Assembly (NCBI GenBank): GCA_021108325.1
Contig: JAIORB010000101.1
Location: forward strand, 1-64,000
DNA: 64,000 nt
Reading direction: 5' to 3'
DNA from: Bacteroidales bacterium
GTDB lineage: Bacteria > Bacteroidota > Bacteroidia > Bacteroidales > UBA12077
Below the pieces are notes generated by a model. That model ran no database searches. It was not told the DNA's origin and worked only from the letters and a program-made list of their open reading frames with translations. The first letter of the stretch is position 1. Each line of letters opens with the position of its first letter. The translations under genes and the position numbers were made by a program. This document shows, piece by piece, positions 52,615-61,800 of this stretch.

Positions 52615-52719
52615 AATCCGCAAGTCACGGGGCGACTGATTGATGTTATGACAATTATGCAATCTGTTTGCATCAAGTCACCCCGTGACTATCAGGGTGT
52701 TAAATACTTATTGCGGATT
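52615..52719. repeat. Nested inverted repeat, possible structured RNA or mobile remnant
   Basis: Outer arms AATCCGCAA (52615-52623) and TTGCGGATT (52711-52719) pair perfectly; inner arms GTCACGGGGCGACT (52624-52637) and AGTCACCCCGTGAC (52676-52689) pair with one mismatch, and smaller TTGATG/CATCAA pairings lie inside. The right arm AGTCAC-CCC-GTGACT (52676-52690) is also itself a perfect palindrome. The element is GC-rich relative to its neighbours. No transposase is near. Confidence 0.75.
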
Positions 52720-52816
52720 CAAGGTAATATTAGTTTTTAATTTACAGAAAAACGATCCTATATTCCATCGAGTCTGGTATTTTGTTTAATAATCAAGCTT
52801 TTATAGTATAAACCTT

Positions 52817-52839
52817 ACGGGTAATTTTACCCGTTTTTT
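52817..52839 (+). terminator. Terminator hairpin before the second chemosensory block
   Basis: ACGGGTAA and TTACCCGT pair perfectly around TT, followed by a run of T. It separates transcription of the two blocks. Confidence 0.7.
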
Positions 52840-52906
52840 AATACCACGTAATTCCCCTCTGTTATCCGAATTTTTAAGCTGGTAAATTTGTTTTTATAAT
52901 TAACTT

Positions 52907-53287
52907 ATGAATTCAAATATGTCCAAAATATTGATTGTTGACGATGCTGACTCGCATTTATACCTGATGCAAAGTTTATTGAGTACAGAAGGATATAACG
53001 TGAAAATTGCGAATGATGCACAAAAAGCTTTTACAATTATTGAAGAGATTAAATTCGACCTCATTTTACTTGATTTAATGATGCCAAAAGTAGATGGGTT
53101 TCAGTTACTCGATAGAATAAAAGCAAATAAAAAATACAAAAAAATACCTGTGATAATTCTTTCGGTAAGATCAGACATGAAAAGTATTGGGTGTTCTATT
53201 AAAAAAGGAGCGTTTGATTATATTGTAAAACCCTCTAATATACAAGATGTTAAAAATAAAATAAAATTAGCTTTAAGTAATTATTAA
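52907..53287 (+). CDS. CheY-like response regulator (second block)
   Basis: 126 residues, stand-alone receiver with IVDDADSH, phospho-acceptor aspartate in LILLDLMMPKVDG, and lysine in IVKPS. The usual threonine after the fourth strand is serine (ILSVRS). It begins a compact cheY-cheW-MCP set, with cheW 13 bp downstream. Confidence 0.92.
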   Translation: MNSNMSKILIVDDADSHLYLMQSLLSTEGYNVKIANDAQKAFTIIEEIKFDLILLDLMMPKVDGFQLLDRIKANKKYKKIPVIILSVRSDMKSIGCSIKKGAFDYIVKPSNIQDVKNKIKLALSNY

Positions 53288-53299
53288 AATTAAAAAAAT

Positions 53300-53800
53300 A
53301 TGAAAGAAAAAGAAGTAAAAAGTAATTCGTATTTGTCATTCAGGTTGGGCGATGAAGAATTTGCCCTGCATGTAAGTAAAGTATTAAATATACTTGAAAT
53401 GATGAAGATAACCAAGGTTCCAAAAGCTCCGGTTTATATGAAAGGAGTTATTAATCTTCGAGGAACTGTTTTGCCTGTTGTTGATACCAAGCTTAAGTTT
53501 GGCCTGGGGGAAACTGTTTATACCGATAAAACCTGTATTGTGGTAATGGAACTTACGCTTGATGATCAAAAGGTTTTTGTTGGTTCTTTAGTTGACGAGG
53601 TACTATCGGTACTCGAAATTGATTCAGGTGGGATTCAGGATCCTCCAAGTATTGGCAGTAAGTACCGTGCTGAATTTATTAATGGAATGGTAAAAGTCGA
53701 TGATAAATTTATCATGATACTGGATATGGAAATGATATTTACTACAGACGAATTGATTGTATTAAAGGATAAAATGTCACAAGAAAAAGAAATAGCATAA
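53300..53800 (+). CDS. cheW: Chemotaxis coupling protein CheW (copy 2)
   Basis: 166 residues. NSYLSFRLGDEEFALHVSKVLNILEM, VPKAPVYMKGVINLRGTVLPVVD and MVKVDDKFIMILDMEMIF align almost line for line with the first CheW at 48374-48940, without its charged tail. It precedes the MCP gene by 38 bp, so it probably couples that receptor to CheA. Confidence 0.95.
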   Translation: MKEKEVKSNSYLSFRLGDEEFALHVSKVLNILEMMKITKVPKAPVYMKGVINLRGTVLPVVDTKLKFGLGETVYTDKTCIVVMELTLDDQKVFVGSLVDEVLSVLEIDSGGIQDPPSIGSKYRAEFINGMVKVDDKFIMILDMEMIFTTDELIVLKDKMSQEKEIA

Positions 53801-53837
53801 AATTTTAATTAGTAATAATAACAAAAACAATAAAATT

Positions 53838-55832
53838 ATGAATTGGAAAAATTTAAAATTAGGTGCCAAATTAGCAATAGGATTTGGCTTGGTAATCATC
53901 TTAGGTATAATCGTTGGTTTTATTGGTTGGAAAGGCATGAGTGATGTTGTTGACCGTGTTGATAAAGCTGATGATGTTAATCGTTTGGTTAAATATTCTT
54001 TAGAAGCCAGGCGTCAGGAAAAAAACTTTGTAATAAGAAAAGATCAGGAATCTCTGAAGAATATAGACATGACGGTGGAAAATATTTATTCGCAAATAAT
54101 CGACACTAAAGCGAAGTTTGAAAATATTGTGAACATTGAAGAAATGAATGAATTACAGGAAAGCATGGTTGAATATGAATCAGCTTTTAAAGAATATGTA
54201 AAGATATATGATGAGAAAATGCTACCTGCCATAAATGAAATGGAGCAGTTTGGCAGAGGAGCATTAAAACAGGCTGAGGCTTTAAGGGCATCTCAAAAAG
54301 AGCAAATGGAAATTGAATTTAACCAGCAAATTGAATATGCCAGATTATTCGAGCGTGTTGAAAAATCCGATGATGGAAACCGATTGGCGAAATATGTACT
54401 GGAAGCACGAAGGATTGAAAAAAATTATTTATTAAGGAAAGACGATGCACTTATTTCCAGTATGGATGAATTATACAATACAATATTAACCCAGGTAGAT
54501 GATACTAAGTCGAGAATGCGTCAGAAAGCGAACCTGAATCAAATGGATGCAATGAAAAAAGCAATGATTGAATATAAGGGAGCATTTGATGAAACAGTTC
54601 AGGCAATAAAATTACAGGCTGAGGAAGAAGAATTGATGATTGCTGCTGCAAGAGATTTTATTGCTGTGGCAGAACAAACACGGGAACATCAAAATGAGCT
54701 AATGGCTGAAGCTGTTGAAAAAGCAACACTAATGATAGTTGCCCTTACTTTTTTAGCTATAATATTAGGTATTCTTATTGCATTTATAATTACCAGGGCT
54801 ATAGCCAAACCTTTAAGCAAAAGTGTAAATTTTGCCGAAAGCATTGCAAATGGCGACTTAACGGTAAATTTGGATATTGATCAGGAAGATGAAGTTGGTA
54901 AGTTGGCAAAGGCATTACAAATGATGGTCTTTAAGTTGAAAGACATTATTAACAATGTTATGTCCGGTGCAGATAATATTGCATCAGCAAGTCAGCAAAT
55001 GAGTTCAACATCACAAGAAATGTCTCAGGGAGCTTCAGAACAAGCTTCGTCGGCCGAGGAAGTTTCTTCTTCAATGGAAGAAATGACATCAAATATCCAA
55101 CAAAATACCGATAATGCACAGCAAACTGAAAAAATTGCTCTGAAAGCATCCGAAGGTGTAAATAAGGGTAATGCATCAGCAGAGATTTCTGCAAATGCAA
55201 TGAAAGAAATAGCCGAAAAAATTACTATAATAAACGATATTGCTTTTCAAACTAATATTCTTGCATTAAATGCGGCTGTTGAAGCTGCTCGTGCAGGCGA
55301 ACATGGTAAGGGATTTGCTGTTGTAGCAGCCGAAGTAAGAAAATTAGCCGAAAATAGTAAAACCGCTGCTGATGAGATAGATCAACTATCACGCGATGGA
55401 GTAAAAATCTCTGCAGAAGCCGGAAAACAACTTGTTGAGATAGTACCTGAGATCGAAAAAACAGCAAAACTCGTACAGGAAATAGCTGCTGCCAGCATGG
55501 AACAAAATAGTGGGGCCGACCAGGTAAACAGTGCTATTCAGCAACTGAACCAGGTAACTCAACAAAGTGCTGCGGCATCAGAAGAGATTGCTACCAGTGC
55601 AGAAGAACTTGCAAGCCAGGCCGAACAACTTCAGGATATAATTTCATATTTTAAAATTGACAATACGAGGTTAGGAAAAACAAAAAGGGTGGCTGTTAAA
55701 CATAATATAATTAAAACACATCAACCTGTAGAAAAAAAAGTAATAAAAAAAGAAGATACACCAAAAGAAAAGGGTGTTGATTTAGAGATGTATAATGATA
55801 CTTCTACAGATAAAGAATATGAAAAATATTAA
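53838..55832 (+). CDS. Methyl-accepting chemotaxis protein with helical bimodular-like sensor
   Basis: 664 residues. First transmembrane helix at about 11-31, then a periplasmic helical sensor (about 32-295) with two repeats containing LEARRQEKNFVIRKDQ and LEARRIEKNYLLRKDD, typical of the HBM (helical bimodular) domain. Second transmembrane helix near 297-320, HAMP to about 375, and a cytoplasmic signalling domain with the tip INDIAFQTNILALNAAVEAARAGEHGKGFAVVA. The ending has methylation-type QSAAASEEIATSAEEL and a 50-residue basic tail. The only complete chemoreceptor in the window; ligand unknown, HBM relatives bind small organic acids. Confidence 0.94.
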   Translation: MNWKNLKLGAKLAIGFGLVIILGIIVGFIGWKGMSDVVDRVDKADDVNRLVKYSLEARRQEKNFVIRKDQESLKNIDMTVENIYSQIIDTKAKFENIVNIEEMNELQESMVEYESAFKEYVKIYDEKMLPAINEMEQFGRGALKQAEALRASQKEQMEIEFNQQIEYARLFERVEKSDDGNRLAKYVLEARRIEKNYLLRKDDALISSMDELYNTILTQVDDTKSRMRQKANLNQMDAMKKAMIEYKGAFDETVQAIKLQAEEEELMIAAARDFIAVAEQTREHQNELMAEAVEKATLMIVALTFLAIILGILIAFIITRAIAKPLSKSVNFAESIANGDLTVNLDIDQEDEVGKLAKALQMMVFKLKDIINNVMSGADNIASASQQMSSTSQEMSQGASEQASSAEEVSSSMEEMTSNIQQNTDNAQQTEKIALKASEGVNKGNASAEISANAMKEIAEKITIINDIAFQTNILALNAAVEAARAGEHGKGFAVVAAEVRKLAENSKTAADEIDQLSRDGVKISAEAGKQLVEIVPEIEKTAKLVQEIAAASMEQNSGADQVNSAIQQLNQVTQQSAAASEEIATSAEELASQAEQLQDIISYFKIDNTRLGKTKRVAVKHNIIKTHQPVEKKVIKKEDTPKEKGVDLEMYNDTSTDKEYEKY

Positions 55833-55874
55833 GTTTTAATTTTGTTTCATTTGGTTTGATTGGTTGAAAGCAGA

Positions 55875-55926
55875 AATGCCCGATTATGATTTGATTAGTT
55901 TAATCAGGCACCATTTTCAGGGCATT
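55875..55926. repeat. Stem-loop after the MCP gene
   Basis: AATGCCC (55875-55881) pairs with GGGCATT (55920-55926), and GATTA.../TAATC pair inside. It lies between the MCP and porin genes and may be a transcript end or processing site; no T run follows directly. Confidence 0.55.
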
Positions 55927-55982
55927 ATGCTTTTAATAATAATAAGAATGTTTTTTTAAGTAGAATTTTAATAAATAAAATA

Positions 55983-57224
55983 ATGAAAAAAACATTAATA
56001 AAATTCTTTTATATCACATTAATAGTGGTTGTTAGTAGTGATTTTATTTATGGACAGTTTAACATGGATGGTGAATTTCGCCCAAGGTTTGAATTTCGGG
56101 ATGGATATAAAATTCAAAGAGATTCGATAACAGAGCCTGCATACATAATAACTCAGAGAAGCAGAATTAACTTAAATTATAAGAATGATTACTTTTCTTC
56201 TTGTTTTTCCATTCAGGATGTAAGGGTATGGGGCGAAAATAAATATAAAACGGATCAATCTGCCACTAACATACATGAAGCATGGATTAATCTTATTATC
56301 GTTGATAATTTATCAACAGCATTAGGCAGGCAGCAAATAAAGTACGATGACCAAAGATTATTGGCAGGAGCAAACTGGAATAATGTTTCAGCCACACACG
56401 ACCTTGCGTTATTTAAATTTGCAAATAATTCCTGGGGTCTGCATTTAGGTTTAGCTTACAATAATGATACAGAAAAACAATTTGAAAGTTATTACCCAAT
56501 AGATTATTATAAAACATTAAGTTTTATATGGCTCCAAAAGGAAATTAATGACAGCCTTCGATTTAGTCTTATTGATATAGCTGACGGATACCAGGCTGAC
56601 AAGAATGGGAACCCTGTTTATGTACGTAATACTATTGGTGGTAATCTTTGGATGGAAAATTATATTCCTTGTCTGGATGTACATCTGGAAGCTTATAGGC
56701 AGCATGGAACTGATAAAACCGGTAAAGAAATAAATGCATGGTTTTTTTCAGGATTACTTAAGTATCATTTTTTGAGTAAAAAAGTAAACTTTTCTGTTGG
56801 TTATGATTATTTCACAGGCAATGATACAATAAATTCATCATCAGGCATAAATAAATCCTTTAGCAATTTATACGGAGCAGGACATAGTAAGCTTGGAAGC
56901 ATGGATTATTTTACAATTGTTGATAAACATACTAAAGGTGCTGGTTTAAGAGACTTATACGCGAAAATTGATTATAAATATAAAGCGGTCATTTTTAACC
57001 TGGACTATCACCTATTCTGTTTAAATGCATCTGAAATCGAAAATAATTATTTAGGATCAGAACTGGATTTTGGTTTTTCTTTTACAAAAAATGAAATCAG
57101 CCTTAAAGCAGGATATTCTGTAATGTTTGCTAGCTCAACTATGGATTTGATTAAAAGCGGAGATAATAATCATTTTTCATCGTGGGCATGGATGATGATT
57201 ACCCTTAAACCGAAATTTTTATAA
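55983..57224 (+). CDS. Outer-membrane porin-like protein (alginate export family)
   Basis: 413 residues with a signal peptide (1-24, cleaved after YGQ or before). The remainder is a beta-barrel of the alginate-export/DUF1302-like type: FRPRFEFRDGYKIQ, TQRSRINLNYKNDYFSSCFSIQDVRVWGENKY and LSTALGRQQIKYDDQRL. It ends in phenylalanine-leucine rather than a terminal F. It probably passes small solutes across the outer membrane. It follows the MCP gene by 150 bp, so it may supply the cue that the receptor reads (inference). Confidence 0.85.
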   Translation: MKKTLIKFFYITLIVVVSSDFIYGQFNMDGEFRPRFEFRDGYKIQRDSITEPAYIITQRSRINLNYKNDYFSSCFSIQDVRVWGENKYKTDQSATNIHEAWINLIIVDNLSTALGRQQIKYDDQRLLAGANWNNVSATHDLALFKFANNSWGLHLGLAYNNDTEKQFESYYPIDYYKTLSFIWLQKEINDSLRFSLIDIADGYQADKNGNPVYVRNTIGGNLWMENYIPCLDVHLEAYRQHGTDKTGKEINAWFFSGLLKYHFLSKKVNFSVGYDYFTGNDTINSSSGINKSFSNLYGAGHSKLGSMDYFTIVDKHTKGAGLRDLYAKIDYKYKAVIFNLDYHLFCLNASEIENNYLGSELDFGFSFTKNEISLKAGYSVMFASSTMDLIKSGDNNHFSSWAWMMITLKPKFL

Positions 57225-57259
57225 ATTGAATTTGGTGTAGATATAAAACATTTTATATT

Positions 57260-58711
57260 ATGAATACAGAAATAAAAAAAACTTATTTAAGAAATATAAA
57301 GATTGATCATGATCATTTATTCAAAAATATAACAACAGGAGTAGCCTTGCATGAGATGATTTCTGATAAAAAGGGCAATTCGGTTAATTATCAATTTATT
57401 GAAATTATAAAGCTATTAAGCAAAGCAAAAAACCGATCAGATTTTTTAGATGAAACTTGTAAGTATCTTGTTCAAAACATGGATTATTATGGCGCCTTTA
57501 TTTTACTACAATACAATAATGGAAGGGCTAAAGATTTGTTTAGCTCCGGTGATGGTTCTGATGCTAATCATATTAGAAATAATATTATTAAAGGAGTGGA
57601 TTTACCATGTTGCAATATTGCAAAAAAAAGAAATGGATTAATTGCTATTTGCGATCCGCTTTATACATGCAAAGGCTGTGTAGTTTGTTGCAAAGATACC
57701 CTGCCGGCTTTTTCGGTTGTATTAAAATATCTCAATAAAATTTATGGAATATTAGTTGTTTCTGTTCCTGAAAAATATGCTTTTGACCAAAAAGAAGTAA
57801 ACTCATTTTCTGAATTAGCAGCTGATATTTCTTTCGCTTTACACATGTTTGACCATGATAATAAAGATTATTTAGTTCAAAAAAAATATATGAATTTTAT
57901 TGAAGAAACGACAACACAAATTGCAGCATTAATTGAGAAAAATGAAAAATTGGAGTTAATAAACAGCCAATTAATAAAAGAGAAAGAAATTACAGAAGCA
58001 ACAGATAATTGTAAAACATTTTTTTTAGAAAACATTTCGTACGAAATTAAAAATCCATTAAACGGGATACTTGGATTTTCGTATTTACTACAAAAAAGCG
58101 AATTACCTTCCACAAAACTCAAAGAATACGGCAATCTGATTAATTTTTGCGGGAATCAATTACTAAATACATTCAATAATTTTATTGATATATCGAGAAT
58201 CGAGGCAGGATTAATTCGTTTAAATAATGAGGAATACTTTTTAAATAATTTATTAACTGATTTGTATAGTAAATTCATTAAAATAATTCAGTGCAAAAAA
58301 GGTGAACAGATAAAACTTATATATCGTCCATATAAATCTATTGATTCAATTTTCATAGATAAAATACTATTATACAAAGCTCTGGAACACATTTTAAATA
58401 ATGCTGTTAAATATACTTATTCCGGGGAAATTGAATTTGGTTATAAGCCTTACGGTGAAACCTCAATTTTATTTTATGTAAAAGATACAGGAATCGGGAT
58501 TCCTAAAGAAAAGTGGAAAGTTATTTTTGAAAAATTCAGACAAGTAGAAGAATCATCAAGAAAAAATTATAGCGGAACAGGATTAGGACTTGCAATAGCA
58601 AAAGGCTATGTTGAAAAAATGGGGGGATGGACTTGGTTAGAATCAAAAGTTACTAAGGGAACAACTTTTTACTTTACAATACCGTATGTTACACACAATA
58701 ATGATAAATAA
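57260..58711 (+). CDS. GAF histidine-kinase-like protein lacking the H-box histidine
   Basis: 483 residues. A GAF domain (about 40-195) contains seven cysteines, C117, C118, C131, C137, C140, C143 and C144, including CKGCVVCC, suggesting metal or iron-sulfur binding. A coiled coil leads to an HisKA-like helix with FLENISYEIKNPLNG, so tyrosine 261 replaces histidine. The HATPase_c domain is complete (NNAVKYT, DTGIGIP, GTGLGLAI). It has no receiver. It is unable to autophosphorylate at the usual site, so it may be a pseudokinase acting on its neighbours (inference). Confidence 0.88.
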   Translation: MNTEIKKTYLRNIKIDHDHLFKNITTGVALHEMISDKKGNSVNYQFIEIIKLLSKAKNRSDFLDETCKYLVQNMDYYGAFILLQYNNGRAKDLFSSGDGSDANHIRNNIIKGVDLPCCNIAKKRNGLIAICDPLYTCKGCVVCCKDTLPAFSVVLKYLNKIYGILVVSVPEKYAFDQKEVNSFSELAADISFALHMFDHDNKDYLVQKKYMNFIEETTTQIAALIEKNEKLELINSQLIKEKEITEATDNCKTFFLENISYEIKNPLNGILGFSYLLQKSELPSTKLKEYGNLINFCGNQLLNTFNNFIDISRIEAGLIRLNNEEYFLNNLLTDLYSKFIKIIQCKKGEQIKLIYRPYKSIDSIFIDKILLYKALEHILNNAVKYTYSGEIEFGYKPYGETSILFYVKDTGIGIPKEKWKVIFEKFRQVEESSRKNYSGTGLGLAIAKGYVEKMGGWTWLESKVTKGTTFYFTIPYVTHNNDK

Positions 58712-58863
58712 TGAATTATATAATTACATATTTATTCGCTAAAAGACAATGTCGGGTTCTTTTTTGAAACTAATTAATCATTCTTTTAATCTTTTTGGGT
58801 ATAAAGCATCCATTAAAGAAAACTTAATACATTGAAATATTTGAAGAATTAAACGGAATTATT

Positions 58864-61800
58864 ATGAGAGTAAAACTGGTGCAAAACGGAATGGAAAATC
58901 CACTAACAAAACATAAAGAAAAACAGGAATACTTTTATAAAGAATTAATGTCCGGGAAAAAGGAAAGTATTACAAATGAAGTTTTGTTGAATTCAATAAT
59001 TAATTCAGCCTCAAATGGAATACTTGTTGTCGATCCAAAAGGAGAAATCCTATTTATAAACCATCTGTTTATTGAGATGTGGAAAATACCTTACGAGCTT
59101 TTTGATCTTAAACAAAACCAAAGACTTCTCAAAGTTGCATTGAGCCAATTAAAATCTCCGGAGGTATTTTTTAAAAAAATAAGAAATCTTAATAAATCGA
59201 AAGATAGTGATTTCGACTTACTGTATTTTAAGGATGGCCGTATATTCGAAACTAACTTTGTTCCTTTGATTACGGAAAATGAAATCGAAGGATATATATG
59301 GAACTTTAACGATATCACGGATAAAAGGCAGAACAAAGAAAGATTAATACATATGAATGCTGTATTAAACAGTATACGTAATATTAACAAATTACGATCA
59401 ATTACTTCCGATAAGTGTAAATTAATACATGGAGCATGCAAAAATATTACAAGTTCCTTTGGATATTCTAAAGCAAAAATTACTCTGTTCGAAAATGACC
59501 AGTTAGTGCATAAAGCACAATCGGGGTTTGGGGACGAATATAATCTGTTTATTCGAGATCAACATGAAGGTAAACGTTTTAATTGCTACAAAAAAGTATT
59601 GAATAATAATGAGGTAGTAATAATAAATTCACCTGAAAATGAATGTGGAAATTGTCCACTTGTAATAAGCTGTAAAAATTCTTCTTCTTTTGTAATAGCA
59701 TTGCAATACCAAAATCGTTTTTATGGTGTTTTCACTATACGTATTCCTTCTAAGTACTCAAATGATAAGGAATCACAGGAGTTATTTAAAGAAATGGCAG
59801 ATGACATAAGTTTTACATTAAAAAAGATTGAACTTGAAGAAAATCATACCAAATCAATAAAAGCTTTAAAGTTAAGAGAAGCCCGACTGGATAGCATTTT
59901 TAAATCTTCACCGGTTGGAATGGGACTTCTCTCTAACGAAGTTATTATGCACATAAATGATTTGTTTTGTGAGATTACAGGATATCACAAAAAGGATATT
60001 AAAGGCAAAAATATCAGGATGTTATTTGCCACGAATAAGGAATATGAAAAATTAGGAACTGTAGACTTTAAAAAAAATTATGGAAAAGGAAAAAGTATTA
60101 TAGAAATAAAGTGGAAACGAAAAGATGAACAAATAATTGATATTTTGTTTCGGGCATCACCCGTTGATCAGGATGATCCGTCGAAGGGCATAAGTTTTAC
60201 AGCAACAGACATAACCGAAAAGAAAAAAAATGAAAAAGATTTTAAGAGATTAAATTTTGCAATTGAGAATAGTAAGAATGAGATTTATATTTTCGATGCT
60301 ACTACCTTAAAATTTATATATGTTAACAAGGGTGTTCCTGATAACCTGGGATATACGCTTGAAGAGTTGAGAAACTTAACTCCCACTGATATTAAACCTG
60401 AATATTCTATTACCAGGTTTAAAAAAATGATTAAGCCTTTAATAAATGGATCTAAGAGTGTGATACAATTTGAGACAGTACATAAACGAAAAAACCGGAG
60501 TTTATATCATGTCGAAGTTAATTTATCGTTTATTAAAACTGATGATAGGCCTTATTTTCTTGCAATAATTCTGGATATATCAGAAAAGAAAAAAGCGGAG
60601 AAAAAACTTAAAGATTTTGAAATAAAATTCAGAGTAGCTTTTGAAACAAGCCCTGATGCATTAATCATTAACAGGCTGCATGATGGTATGTATACTGAAA
60701 TTAATGAAGGATTTACGCGGTTAACAGGGTTTACAGCCGAAGATGTTATTGGTAAAACAAATAATGATATTAATATCTGGTTTAATAATTATGACCATGA
60801 TGTAATGGTAAAGAACCTTATAAAAAATAACTCAGTTTCAAATCTTGAGGCCAGATTCAAAAAAAGAACCGGCGAAATTGTATACGGATTAATGTCTGCC
60901 AATATTATTGAGTATGATGGTATCAAATATATCTTATCAATAACCAAGGATATAACCGCATTAAAAAAGGCCGAAGTAGCGTTAAAAGAAAATGAAGAAA
61001 AATACAGGGCATTAGTTGAAAATCAGGGTGAAGGGATTATGATTGGTGATATAAAAGAAAATATAATTTTTGTAAACCCTGCCGCAGAAAAAGTTTTTGA
61101 TTTAGATAAGGAAAGCCTGATAGGCATGAATATTAAAGAGTTTGTAGATGAGAATCAGTACAAAATGGTTCAAAACCAGACTAAAAAAAGGATGAAAGGT
61201 GAAAAATCTTCATACGAAATTAAATTAAATACCGGAAATAACAAGATTAAGACCATTTTAATAACAGCCACACCTCTTTACGAAAATGAAAAAGTTAAGT
61301 ATACCTTAGGAATATTTAGAGATATAACTGCATGGAAAGAAGCCCAGCTTGCATTAAAAATGAAAAATAAACAGTTGCAAGCCACAAAAGAAGAACTTTC
61401 TGCCACAAACGACGAATTTATTCTTTTAAATAAAATACTTAAAGAAAGGAACAGGGAACTTACAATTGCAAAGCAAAAAGCTGAAGAATCTGACAGACTT
61501 AAATCTGTATTTTTAGCAAATATTTCTCACGAAATTAGAACACCATTGAATGGTATACTTGGATTTTCACAGTTACTTACCAAAACAACATGTACCTCCG
61601 ATGTAATGAGAGAGTATGCTGATCTGATTTCTAATTGCGGAGACGATTTATTGCAAATTATTAATAACATCATGGATATGTCTAAAATAGAAACAAGTCA
61701 GTTAAAACTAAATTATTCGAATTGTAATATCATGGATATTTTAAATGATGTGTATAATCATAATAAAAGACATATAAAAGATCCGGAGAATCTTTTATTT

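Larger units (their letters stand above)
52370..52906. other. 537-bp intergenic region between the two chemosensory gene blocks
   Basis: It contains a 20-bp perfect palindrome (52439-52458), a nested GC-rich inverted repeat of 105 bases (52615-52719) and a terminator hairpin (52817-52839), then a candidate promoter box TAAATTTG (52883-52890) for the second block. No supported ORF is seen. This is the longest non-coding gap of the locus and may encode a structured RNA. Confidence 0.6.
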
